This document shows positions 10,458 to 22,001 of a DNA stretch of 64,000 nucleotides, one piece after another. Source of the DNA: Rhizophagus clarus (lineage: Eukaryota; Glomeromycota; Glomeromycetes; Glomerales; Glomeraceae); assembly GCA_015698045.1 (NCBI GenBank), contig BLAL01000285.1:1-64000 (forward strand). Reading direction: 5' to 3'. The notes under the pieces are model-generated. The model was given only the letters and a program-made list of their open reading frames with translations, did not search any database and was not told the origin of the DNA. Position 1 is the stretch's first letter, and every line of letters starts with the position of its first letter. The translations under genes were made by a program, and so were the position numbers.

Positions 10458-11580
10458 GACCCTCCGCTTGCACTAACAATACTAGCGACCCCACCAGCAG
10501 CAGCTTTGAGAAATTGTGAATTGTCAATATCTGTAAGAAAATCTAGACGTTATTTGAGTTAACTAACTGTTAATTTATTCTTAATTATATTACAACAGTT
10601 ACCATTCGTGGTATAAAGTAGTCTATTAAGTAGTCTATTTTGAGGTCTTAGAATATCAAATTTATGAACTTTTTGTCTAAACATTGAAAGGAGAATCTCA
10701 ATGCACTCTGAGCATTAACTTCAATGAAATATGTTTTGATCGGTATATCTTTCTGTACACGTGATAGATCAATCTGCACGCTCCACACAAGGTATAAGAA
10801 AAAATAGCCTATGACCAACAAACTGGAACAAATCACGATCTAAAATGAAAAGAGTAAGTATAATATAAATTACAAAACTTGACATTCGACAGAAACAGGA
10901 ACATTAAATGGTTACTTTTTGTTCGAAACTATTCTTATTTTTTTATTTTGTTACTTTTTGCATCATTACATGAGAATACCTCTTCCACCAGATAATCCTC
11001 AATTTCGTTTTCGAAATATACTGCTGTCCCACTCTCTCGTTTGAAGTAGTTACCCTCGCTTTATGGGTTAATTAGTGTAGAAAGAGATGAGTAAAGAACA
11101 TTGAGCGCTTTTACATCACCCTCACTTAACATTTCTCGTTGACCTTCCTGTGAATAAAAAGATTGTTATCAGGTGAAGACGACTGTATAAAACAAATCAG
11201 GGGGATTAATACAACACTAAATAACTTCTACTCCATAGAGCACGAGTAAATACTTGTAAATGGGTCTATCAACTAACTACAAATGCGAAATGAAAATAAG
11301 TGAGAGACGGCTAATTTACATTATAAACGAATATAGTAATTACCTGTTTTCCTTTGTCTCTTCTTATCGTATCATTAACATCAAGATACTGTACATGTAA
11401 AAGAGGTGAAAATTCCAATAAAATTTCTCCACTATCTAACACTATTAAAAGATGAAAACAAAATCGAGTTCCTTTTATCACACTCTTCACAGATTTTACA
11501 ATTTGTACTCACGAAATGGGCAATATTGATGATGCAGACAGAAACACAACAAAGCGAGATCGAATATTCACTCCTATTTT
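10458..11580 (-). pseudogene. Remnant of a multi-exon gene with astacin-like tail and a membrane segment
   Basis: Minus-strand exon-like pieces follow one another with plausible splice sites. One (11,342-11,445) reads LLHVQYLDVNDTIRRDKGKQ. A second, after TTCACAG at about 11,150, reads EGQREMLSEGDVKALNVLYS and ends LSTLINP-stop near 11,064. The GQR-x-x-LSEGDVxALNxLY pattern is the closing segment of astacin (M12A) metalloproteases. The same frame continues past that stop. Another exon begins at about 10,840 after TTTTCATTTTAG and encodes a clear transmembrane helix (VICSSLLVIGYFFLYLVW). A last fragment (10,462-10,531) reads NSQFLKAAAGGVASIVSA and is cut off at the edge of the TIR element. No HExxH zinc motif is found upstream, so this is either truncated or badly decayed. 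Confidence 0.35.
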
Positions 11581-11639
11581 AAAAAAATATTGGTCGAGAT
11601 ATTACATATAAATGCAGAAACTTACGTATCATATCCTTT

Positions 11640-11770
11640 TGGAAAATGTTTTGCCTTTAATCACGTCAGTTAGTTAATTGTTCCCTTGGGGAACAGTTTT
11701 GCCATCTATGTCATCAGTTAGTTGATCATGACATTTTGCCACGGTTTCTTCGTTGTTGACATAAGTTAAT
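11640..11770 (-). repeat. Copy of a dispersed repeat (inverted relative to 27,985-28,160)
   Basis: On the minus strand this reads GATGGCAAAACTGTTCCC, then AACTAACTGACGTGAT, matching 27,985-28,160 over roughly 100 bases at good identity. Both copies contain two or three tandem sub-units with alternating GATGGCAAAACTGTT and GATCRACTAACTGA words. No coding potential. Confidence 0.6.
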
Positions 11771-12640
11771 TTATCAGTTCCTCAGAAACAGTTATTCCGT
11801 CGAATAATCCTACGAACTCACTAAAGATGTTATTGCAATCAGTTTGACAATTTTGTACTATTCCTAATAACTTGGCTATTTTGATATTACTTTGATCTCG
11901 TATTGGTTATCTTTTTGTTTCAGGAAACTATGCTTCGTAACTGATCAATTTTATTCCTTCACAGAATGCCACATAATGTAAATGTATTCCAACTAACAGT
12001 GTATTTGGTGAAAATCAGGCAATCTCCAATATAAACTGTGATAGCTGGTGGCTTATCAATGTGACAACCAATATTTTTCCAAGATTTCTTATTTCAAACA
12101 CGTAATGAATATTTCAACCGTAACCTGCAGGTCATGATCTCTCGCAGTTGGCTATTCTTTGTTACGTAGTCACTTAGTTATAACTCTTTAAACATAAGTT
12201 AAGAAACAAGCATGATAGAATATTATTGGAATCAATAAAGAATGGACTTTGTAAGCAGAAATGATAATTTCAGTGAAACAGGGTTTCGCCTAAATTCCAT
12301 TGCTACCTTGACCACTCTCATCCATGAAAAATTTTTTAATTCTGAGTATTCTTTTCCAGAAAGAATAATTATAATAATTATGTAATACTCAACTTGTCAT
12401 AGTAATAGAAAATTTATGCTAATGGTAAGCCAAAACACAGACCAGTCAAAGAAATTATCCATGTATATCATCATGTATTTTGTTGCCTAAAAAAAATAGT
12501 TCTCATCCTTTGTTAATAACTCATTTTAGTTATATAAGTCAATTGTTTATTTAATATGCATTTATTGTAAATAAAATAGTTTACATCTTTAGGTACTAAT
12601 AAAGAGTTGACTCATAAACGTTTAATACATCATTAATTAA
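11770..12640 (-). other. Intergenic region with weak coding debris
   Basis: Mostly AT-rich with no intact gene. On the minus strand between about 12,165 and 11,950 short stretches such as RDHDLQVTVEIFITC and PPAITVYIGDCLIFTKYTVS look like protein but are split across frames. They may be the 5' part of the decayed gene at 10,458-11,580. Elsewhere nothing is seen. Confidence 0.25.
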
Positions 12641-12723
12641 TTCATTCACGAACACGCTCATAAAATAGTAAATATGTCCCACTATTAAGTACTTCTTCAA
12701 CTGTAGCAGCTCTTACAGAACTA

Positions 12724-14252
12724 TCACTCCATTGTATTTGCTGGATCAATAAGCGTGAATCCAACTCCATATCTTGTTTGAACATCACTTAGTATCAGAT
12801 GAATAGGAATAACAAAATGGCACTGGTAGTAAAATCCATAATATATTCCCCATAAGCATCCATCTTCATCAAACACGGACGAACCTGAATCACCCAGTTC
12901 TCCTATATAAATAAGTTTAATTAGAATAGGAAAGACTTTGCTTTAATACATAACCCAACTTACCAAATGGCTGTCCACGTATGCCAGAAACAAGTAAAAC
13001 AGATACTCTTGATACTTTTCCAAATTTTTTGGTATAAAAGGTCATCATTTCATCAATTATTACCCCTCTTGTGAGGTAACTTGTTCTGCCAAATTTATAA
13101 ACATATGACATAACATCTGAATCATTGCTAATAAAATCCTTACACTTATTAATGACTGTTTTAGAATCAAGTGGTTTGTTTGGGTCAAATACTGGTACCC
13201 TGTGACAATCTTCTACTTTACAAAAGGCGTAATCAAGAAGATTACTATTCTCGTCAATACCATGAAATTTGAATGTAACTTCTGCGCAGGAACTTGTATC
13301 AGAATCCTAGTTAAATTTCAAAAATGTAAATTTCAGTTCAATAATTACAGAAAAAATAAATTCATACATTTTCATATCTTCCAGGTTGAACTATTATTTT
13401 GCACACCTCTCCAATTGCATGTCCTACAGTAAGTATAAATTTCTTGTCTTCCGACTGGAAGAAAGCTCCTAATGTAAAAACATTTTCGACTTCTAAACAT
13501 CCAATGCTTATACCGGGCTTGAGTGTTTCATGGTAAACTCGAGGATTAGAGGCTGGTTCAATATCTCCGTAGTCAATCAGTACTGGATACTCTTCAAACG
13601 TGGCCGGTAGACAGGTTTGTACCGTTTCATCAGGGAAAACAACAATAAGTGAAGGTTTATCATCAACTATTCCCGGACCTACAAAGGCCAATAGTTCTTT
13701 CCCTTCTTTTTCAAGTTTACTAAGAAAAGCCTTTCTTGCAATCATAAGCTTTCTAAGCTGTTCAAAATCTTCTACTGGTTCAATTTTACGTCCTCCGAGC
13801 TGTTCTGCATTTTCTTGATGTATCATTAAGTTACCTGTTTCACACTTTGTAGTTCGTGAGTAAGACATTCTGCATATCTTGCACACGTGATATACTAAAA
13901 TTTATTTGTTAGTTGTTTCATAATAATTAGTTGTTACATAATAAACATTACGCCATAAGCGGTTACCTTGAATGTAAATATTATCTTCAACCCGGTTGTT
14001 AAAAATTTCTTCAACCCTACTTTCGTTTTTTATTTCCATTCCTTCAACGTTTTCAAGTTGCAAATTTTCTTTTTCACTAAAAGGGATTTTCACTTTCCAT
14101 ACGGGCATGTTGACATCAAAGATACCTATATTTTCCCAAATTAATTTTTTCAATTCATGACCGTTTTTATCCGTATCAATAATAATTTTGAAATGGTCTT
14201 TGTTTCCAAGAGCTGATTCTTTGACACAACAATTGAGTGTAAGAGTAGCCAT
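12724..14252 (-). CDS. Crinkler N-terminal domain fused to a trypsin-like serine protease
   Basis: The exons are 14252-13967, 13894-13368, 13306-12964 and 12902-12724. Introns of 72, 61 and 61 nt are all GT-AG, the first with a CTAAC branch site, and phases agree, giving 444 residues. Residues 1-96 resemble the Crinkler (CRN) ubiquitin-like header: LTLNCCVKE at the start, ELKKLIWENIG, PVWKVKIP, and EDNIYIQV at the end. After a Cys-pair linker (CKIC, 100-103) a PA-clan protease fold follows, with the triad visible as TVGHA (His254), LLDYAF (Asp296) and GDSGS (Ser391). Crinklers are secreted or translocated effectors in oomycetes and some fungi, but no signal peptide is seen here. An intact triad suggests an active protease. 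Target unknown. Confidence 0.75.
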
Positions 14253-14603
14253 TTTTTATGTAATTTATTGCGCTTTTTTTTTAAAAAAAGAAAAAAAGGT
14301 TTAGAAATTGGGGTACTATATATATATGTAAATTAAACTATTAAATAGCTTATAGGAGTTTGTACAATTACGGTCGCGTTATTATTGTCACGTTATTATT
14401 ATGACATCGAGAGTATATTTATTATTAGTCATTTCTGCTCTGAATGATTTATTATGTTCACATACTTTTTGTAACACCCCGAGTCAGTTTAATATGTGCC
14501 GATCATTGACTAAAACAATATCTGGTTTATACCCCTTTTGGACCATTCAGCAGTCCACGCACTCACGCACTTTTCCATTTTCCATTTTCCATTTTCTATG
14601 AAT

Positions 14604-14845
14604 TCATTCACAATTGCATTGGAAAGAAAATCTTTCCAAATATAATCCCGAGTAGTTGTTAAAATCGAAGGTTAGTGTTGCTTTTTGTTTACGTTGCCTC
14701 CCATTACCATTATTAACAAAAATACTTGCATTGCTCTCAACTGTATAATTTCTGGATACCCTTCCGATACATACTTTCCGATTGAAATTTCTATAGAAAG
14801 AAATGTTGGCGAACTTAAGTATATGACCAAAAACTTCTCTTCAGG
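14604..14845 (-). pseudogene. Coding-looking fragment, unknown
   Basis: About 80 codons are open on the minus strand, including GHILKFANISFYRNFNRKVC and ATLTFDFNNYSGLYLE, ending FQCNCE-stop. The composition is protein-like (alternating hydrophobics, Cys pairs) and may be a beta-rich extracellular domain. No ATG or upstream exon is evident. Likely a gene remnant. Confidence 0.3.
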
Positions 14846-14857
14846 TCAAACGAGATA

Positions 14858-15054
14858 AAGCTCGTGGTTATAAACGTTCCTCCTAATCAAGCTATTATAT
14901 GTAAAGGAGACAGAGTAGCATGAAGAACTTGGACAGGATTTAAGGGCGTTTTTGCTAATTCAATATATTATTACAACCCGAATCATCTTTATGCCATGAT
15001 AAGTTCAGATGCCGATATATCGAGAAGCAATTTCAATAGATCACCTGCATCACA
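14858..15054 (+). pseudogene. Coding-looking fragment with one in-frame stop, unknown
   Basis: The plus strand reads LVVINVPPNQAIICKGDRVA, a TGA, then RTWTGFKGVFANSIYYYNP and ISSDADISRSNF to a stop. The sequence looks like a degraded beta-rich domain. It is head-to-head with the fragment at 14604-14845. No family recognised. Confidence 0.3.
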
Positions 15055-16308
15055 GTAAATAAAAGAACAAGTTACGCGAATATTTCTAAGAGTTTAAAAA
15101 AGTCTATTGATCTCTAGAGTACTCGTATTGAAAGCACTCGAGGAGAATTAATTCGTAATAATGACAAGTTGTCTGATGGACTGTTTCTTATTTTATTCTA
15201 GGATAAAAATAACCGGAGCTTTTGCTACTTTTTATCGAAATTGTGAATTTTATTCACGGAAAGTAGAATAAGTAATGACTCTGTGTTAGACAGGAACGAG
15301 AACAGCAGAGTAAAGTTCTAGGCATTGTTAAGGTGTAGAAGTGAAGCATACTGGGAGAAATTTGTAGATTGAAGGCGAAAATTGAAAAGACTATAAACAA
15401 CAAGGGGGTAAGGTAAAAAAGCTATTATTTATAGTTGAATGACATTTTCGATGATTCTCATACAATACAAAGACTAATTAGGGAGTTAGTTATCATTGTA
15501 TTTTATAAGTTCGAATGAACGAAGAACCTCAATTTCTTGTGTTAAAAAAAAATAAATAAATATATTATAAGCACTTCTTTATTAGGAAAATCAAACTCAG
15601 CTAAACATAAAGGTAAAGGTAGACCTACGAATCTATGAATAAAGATATCTATTGTCTATTTCAAAAAATGTACTAGTTCAAATGTACAGTATATGATGAA
15701 AATATGGAGGGATTAAAAAGAAGAATAAGCGGCAATCTGGCACATGCAAATCTTGGTACGATTCCTGAAATTGCCCTCTAAAAAATAATGAGGTAGACGA
15801 ACAGTTGATTATTGATACGATCTAAAAGTTTATGATTCATTTTATTTGTTACTTTATATGCTTTTATTTGCTTTTAATGAGTATTTTATTTAAGAAATTT
15901 GTAAAATAAAAGATACACTATTTATAAATTAAATTTTTAAAATCTAAAATTTAAATATTTTCAAAAAAAAAAAAAATCAGAGCTTGAATTTGAGAGAGGT
16001 TATTGGTATCCCCGCTATAAAATAAATTTTTTTTTATAAAAATGTATATATATATAAAATTAGAACGAAACTTAATACAAACAAGCCAAATTTGAAAATA
16101 CAGAAAAGTAAATAAAGACTTAAAGTAACATTTTAATAAAAAATTATAAATCATATTGTGTTATTTAGTTTCAAAAGTAATACTATATATATATAAAGTA
16201 TATAAAAGAAGCTAAGAATAAAATAGAATAGAATTTTTACTATTTTGTTTAATAAATTTTAAATCAGTGATACCTTTTAATATTAACATTCATTTGCTTT
16301 TATGTTTT
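15055..16308. other. AT-rich intergenic region
   Basis: No gene, RNA or clear repeat is recognised. The right part (from about 15,900) is near-pure A/T with ATATATATA runs and is probably the 3' flank of the Sel1 kinase gene. Confidence 0.4.
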
Positions 16309-19300
16309 TCATTTTTGTACATAAAATAATTCAAGACATTTTTTCGCATCACAATTTCCTCCTTCAGCTGCTTCTTTATACAAATTATATGCTTTTTCTT
16401 TATTAATACAAACTATAATTCCATTAAAAAAATAGTTTCCAACTTTATATTTTCCATTTATACATCCCTTTTCAGCCGCTTGTTTATAATAATCAAATGC
16501 TCTAGCTTCATTTTTATTAACTCCTCTTCCTAATTCAAATATCTCTCCCAATTTATATAATGCTAATTTGTTGTCGCGCTTTGCTGATTTTTGATACCAA
16601 TAATTAATTTCGATAAGATCATTTACTATTTCTTCTTCATCTTCATAAATTGATTTAAAAAGATCCAACCCACTAATACTTCCCTTCTCAGCTGCCTCAT
16701 TATATAATTCAAATCCTTTTTTCTTGTTTATTTTTGTTCCAATTCCATTTACATAACAATATCCAAGATGAAATTTTGCATTGATATTCCCCTTTTCAGC
16801 TGATTTTTCATATAATTCAAATGCTTTAGCTTTGTCTTTATCCATACCTATTCCTAATTCATAGCATATAGCTAAGTTATCATATGCTAGAGTATTCCCA
16901 TTTTCTATCGCTTTTTGAAGCCAATACACTGCTTTTTTTGGATCCTTTTCAGGTACTTCACCTTTCATATACAGATATCCAAGATTATTCTGTGCATCTT
17001 TATCTTGTTTTTCAGCTGTTACGTTATATAATTCAAATGCTTTTATTTTATTAATTTCAATTCCAATTCCTTTATCATAGCAAAGTCCAAGTTGAAATTG
17101 AGCATATAAGCATTCTTGATTAATTGATTTTTTATAGTATTTATTCATATATGGCCAGCTATCGCCCTTCTCAGATACTTCTTTATATAATTCAAATGCT
17201 TTACTTTCATCTTTTTCCACTCCTATTCCATTTTTATAGCAATCACCCAACCTATTATATGCCCAGATATATCCATATTTAGCTGTCTCTTTATACAATT
17301 CAAATGCTTTCCTTTTATCTCTTTTTACTCCTTTTCCATTTTGATAACATTCAGCTATATCACATTTAGCCCAGTCATATCCTTTTTTTACCGCTTCTTT
17401 ATGCAATTCAAATACTTTTCTTTCATTTTTTTCCATTCCTACTATTCCATTTTGATAGTAATAAGCCAGCTTATTGTGTGCCCATCTATATCCCTTTTCA
17501 GCTGCTTCCTTATATAATTTAAGTGCTTTTCTTTCATCTTTTTCTACCCCTTTTCCATTTTGATAACAATCCGCCAAATCACATTTAGCCCAATCATAAC
17601 CTTTTTTGGCTGCTTCCTTACACATTTCAAATATTTTTCTTTCATTTTTTCCCCCTCCTCTCCCATTTTGATAGCAATAATCCAATCTGTTGTATGTACA
17701 CCTATAACCCTTGTCAGTTACTTCTTTATATAATTCATTTACTTTTGCTTCATCGATTTCCACCACTTTTCTATTTTGATAGGATTTAGTTAAATCATAT
17801 TTAATCCAATCATATCCTTTTTCTACTGCTTCTTTATATAGCTCAAACATTCTTTCATCTTTTTCTATTCCATTTCTATTTTGATAACGATCAACCAACA
17901 TTTTATATCCCCAATAATGGCCCTTTTCAGCTGTTTCTTTATATAATTCAAATGCTTTTCTTTTATTAACTTCTGTTCCAATTCCTTTATAATAACATTC
18001 ACTAAGTTGAAATTGAGCAAAGAAATGTCCTTGACTAGCTGAATTTTTATAATATTCAAATGCTTTTCTTTCATCTTTTTCTACACCATTTCCGTATTGA
18101 TAGCATTGACCTAAATTATATTTTGCTGCCATACAACCACTTTCTATTGCTTTATTATACCAATAAACAGCTTGATTTAGATCTTTATTCATATCTCTAC
18201 CTAACTCATATAATTTTCCTAATTCATTTTGTACACAACAACTTTCTCCTTTTTCGGCTGCAATTTTATATATTTCTATTGCTTTTGTTTTATTAACTTC
18301 TGTTCCAATTCCTTCATAATAACATTTTCCGATATGAAGTTGAGATTCTGAAAATCCATTATCAGCCGATTTTTTAAAAAATTCAAAAGCTTTAGCTTCA
18401 TTATTATTTTCAATATAAAGTTCTCCCATATAACATTGTGCCATTGCATTATTTCCATTTTTTTCTACCTTTTCAAATAATTTAAATGCTTTTTTATTAT
18501 TTATTTCAGTTCCAAAACCATATCTATAAAAAACTCCAAGCATAATTGTTGCATTCATATGTTTATTTTCGGTTAATACTCGGGAATACCAATCATTTAC
18601 TTTATATATTGTGATTCCTTTATTACCAGATAAATATTTGGGATTCTGATTTTCATTTTTTGCTAATTTTTTAAATATATCAAAAGCATTCTTTTTATCT
18701 TTATTAATCCCTATTCCAAATGCATAATGCATACCCAACAAATACGATGCATTATTATTGACTTCCTTTTTAGCCATTATTTTAACTAATTGAAATGCCT
18801 TTACTCTATTTATTTCAGTTCCATATCCAAAGTTATAACAATAAATAAGTTGAAATTGTGCATCAATACAATCTTGTTTAGCTGATATCTTGTATAATTC
18901 AAAGGCTTTCCTTGTATCCTTTCTTACACCTGTTCCTAATTGATAACATCTACCTAAATTAAATTGTGCAGTTTTACATCCATTAGTTGCCGTTTTTTGT
19001 AGATAATAAAATGATTTTTCATAATTTGTTTTTAATAATAATCTTCCGGCATAATATAATCCACGTTGACTCAAATTTTTAAAAAATAATATTTTATAAA
19101 GTTTCCTTTTTTTATCGTTTTCCGTTTCAAATCTTGTTTTTTTATAATGCTTTTTAAGAATATTTTTTGCAATAATATTTCCATTATTTTCTGCTTTTTC
19201 ATACCAATATTTTGCTTGAATTTTATCAATTTTTGTTCCAATTCCATTATAAAAACAATTACCAAGTTCTAATTGTGCATCAGAAATTTCTTGTTTTGCC

Positions 19301-21966
19301 AACATTTCATAATATTTAAATGCTTTAATTTCATTTTTATCAACACCTTTTCCTAATCCATAACAATTAGCAAGATAAAGTTTTGCGGTTGTATTTCCAC
19401 CTTTAGATGCTTCATTATACCAATAAGCTGATTCTTTTTCATTATTTAAAATTCCAATACCAAATTCATAATAATAACCTAGATAAAATTTTCCAATTAT
19501 ACTTCCATTATTTACGGATTTTTTGCACCAATCAAAAGCCAATCTTTTATCACTATTAATACCATATCCATCATAATAACATTTAGCGAGATAAACTTGT
19601 GCAATTGAATAATTATTATTTGCTGCTTTTAAAAACAATTCAAATGCATTAACGGTACTAGTATTTTCTTCTATATTAATATTATAATAATAAAATAATC
19701 CAAGAAACCAAATATATTGTGATTTATTTTGATTTCTTGATAACCAATCTATGAGATTATTTGAATTTTGATTTGATTGTAATATTTTTTTATCAATAAG
19801 TTGTTGAACTTGATCAAAAGTAATTCCTCCATCATGTTTTTTAATTATATAACTAATTAATTCATCAGCAACTACGCTATATATTGACTCAATTAGATGA
19901 ATTGATGCTCGATCTGACGCAATTGATGAAATATCTGAGCGATTTTGCGAGCTTGTCTCACTTTCACATACGTCAATACTTAGTGATGTAATATTTGATA
20001 TAGTGCTTTGATTTGACTTAACAATTAGATTTGATATAATAAATTGTATTAAACTATAACTGATACTAAAATCATTATTTATATCCATAACTACCTTGCT
20101 TTTTCTTGAATTTGGTTTATATTTTTCCAATGAAAAAGAATTTCTCTTATCTTCATTGAAGTTGAAAATAACAATCTTAGAAGAAATGGTTGATTTAAGT
20201 GTTGAAACAACTTCACGTATATTTGGACGTTCATTTGGTTCATATTTCCAACATTCTAAAGAATCAATCAGCAAATAAAATTAATATTTATCATATTATT
20301 TTCAATATATTAATGATTGAATTATATCTTATAATTATTACCTGTATATAATTTACTATATTCAACAGGAGTTCCATCAATAATTTCTTCTCTTTTACCA
20401 TTTAATATAGATAACAATAAATTTATACCATAATTAACTTTATGAAAAGGTTTATAACCACTTGAAATTTGCCATAATAAAACTCCTACGCTATATACGT
20501 CAGATTTTTTATTTAATTTATAATTTTCTTTATTAAAACTTTTTGGATCTACGTAAGGTATTACTCCAAGTAATTTTGATGTATTACTTGCTGAAACTTC
20601 AACAATCTTTTTTGATAATCCAAAGTCCGCTAATTTAATATTTTTCTGATGTATAAGTATATTATTTCCATGCTTTAATTATATAAATAATTGAATTAAT
20701 CCTTTTTACACGTTACACGATAGATAAATAAATAAAAAAATATGTATTTACCAGATCACGATGAATGATATCATTATCATGTAAAAATTCTACAGCACTA
20801 GCCAATTGAGATGCTAAGTTGGTTTTATCATTCCAGTCCAATTCATTGAAATACTTTTCTAAATAAGTATTTAACGTACCGCTATCGGCGTATTCTAAGA
20901 CCAAAGAATATTTTTGAATTTCGTCTAATTTTAATTAATTTTTTTTTACATCATAATTTAATATTAATATTAAGAAAAATATTGTCGTTCATTACGTTAT
21001 ATATATATTTTTAATATTTACCGGTTTCTTTTATCTTGGTGATTCCACATAACCGTATAATATTTTCATGTACATCGACACTTCGATGTAACTTTAACTG
21101 TGGCAAAGTATTAATTGAAAATAAAAAATATTTTATTAATTGTACTGTACTAGAAGACGGAATCCGTTGTGAATCCGGAGCGTCGATTTGATATGTACGA
21201 TGACATCACGCGACGTGACAACCGCATATCTGAAATGTGTGCCAGGTTGGTGGCACAATCAACTGACTGTGGCGCAGAAAATTTTTGCAAAAAAAAATTT
21301 TCTTAATATATAAAGATTTATAAAGATTATGTATTATGTGTGTTTTTGTCTGCTCTGCAAGTTTACTTAGAGTAGTAAAGGTGGTTTTGAAGGTCATTTT
21401 TGACTTATTTTAATAAATCACTTTCTTTCGTTAAATTAATCTAATCATCTTTGGAAATGATCAGCAAAGACGAATTTTTTAAGTTTTTTATATATAAAGT
21501 CAAAAACAACATTATGACCCACTTCCGGTCTTTAAGTAAACTTGCAGAGTGGCTAAAAACACGGTCACATTAAAAGTTTGAGAGTTTTTTGTTAAGTAAC
21601 AAACTTGTTTTTTACAAGTTTTGAAAATTGCTGTGCCATTAACCTGGCACACATTTCAGACGTGCGTGACAACCGGAAATTCACGTGACGATCAACTCAA
21701 AAAAATGTGCTTCGCTAAGGATAATAAAAAGTTACCTCTTTTATAATTTCTTCGAGAGTTTGCTTATCGTTATTAAAAGATTTCAAAGCGAAGAAATGAT
21801 CAGCATTTTTCCAATTAGCACGATTGACGTTTCCGTATGAACCGCTTCCTATTGGTCGAATATTTTTGAAATTTGAATATTCGTAGTAATTGATATGTTC
21901 ATCGATAATTGATCTCTCTAACCATTCAATATAATGGTTTGAATCTTTTAATACAGTTTTTCTTGG

Positions 21967-21969
<3 letters not shown>
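16309..21969 (-). CDS. Protein kinase with a long C-terminal Sel1-repeat array
   Basis: The exons are 21969-21736, 21097-21022, 20924-20752, 20672-20342 and 20255-16309. All junctions are GT-AG with matching phases and the total is 1,586 residues. The kinase domain (about 25-295) has the Gly loop GSGSYGNV (41-48), Lys63 in FALKSF, HRDLHGNN (Asp160, Asn165), ADFGLS (Asp177) and [10 protein letters not shown], so all catalytic residues are present. It is TKL-like. Residues about 450-1580 are roughly 25-30 Sel1 repeats (A-x-x-x-L-G-x-x-Y-x-x-G-x-G-V, then D-x-x-K-A-F-x-x-Y-x-x-A-A), a helical scaffold for protein binding. The start MPRK is chosen because the only upstream ATG reads through a poly-A run into poly-lysine. 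Kinase-Sel1 fusions are greatly expanded in Rhizophagus. The substrate is unknown. Confidence 0.88.
21229..21660. mobile_element. MITE inserted in the first intron of the Sel1 kinase gene
   Basis: TCTGAAATGTGTGCCAGGTT at 21229 returns inverted at 21633-21660 (28-base terminal inverted repeats, two mismatches). A second inner inverted pair (CTCTGCAAGTTTACTTA near 21352 and TAAGTAAACTTGCAGAG near 21532) gives the element a foldback structure. CGTGACAACCG occurs at about 21215 and 21665, just outside the ends, as an 11-bp candidate target duplication. It explains why this intron is 638 nt when the others are about 70-100 nt. Confidence 0.65.

Positions 21970-22001
<32 letters not shown>

Noticed and set aside
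13600..13818. Plus-strand 72-codon frame
   Set aside because: It is the reverse shadow of exon 2 of the Crinkler-protease gene.
17865..19265. Several 60-80 codon frames inside the Sel1 exon
   Set aside because: They are alternative-frame readings of the Sel1 repeats, not genes.
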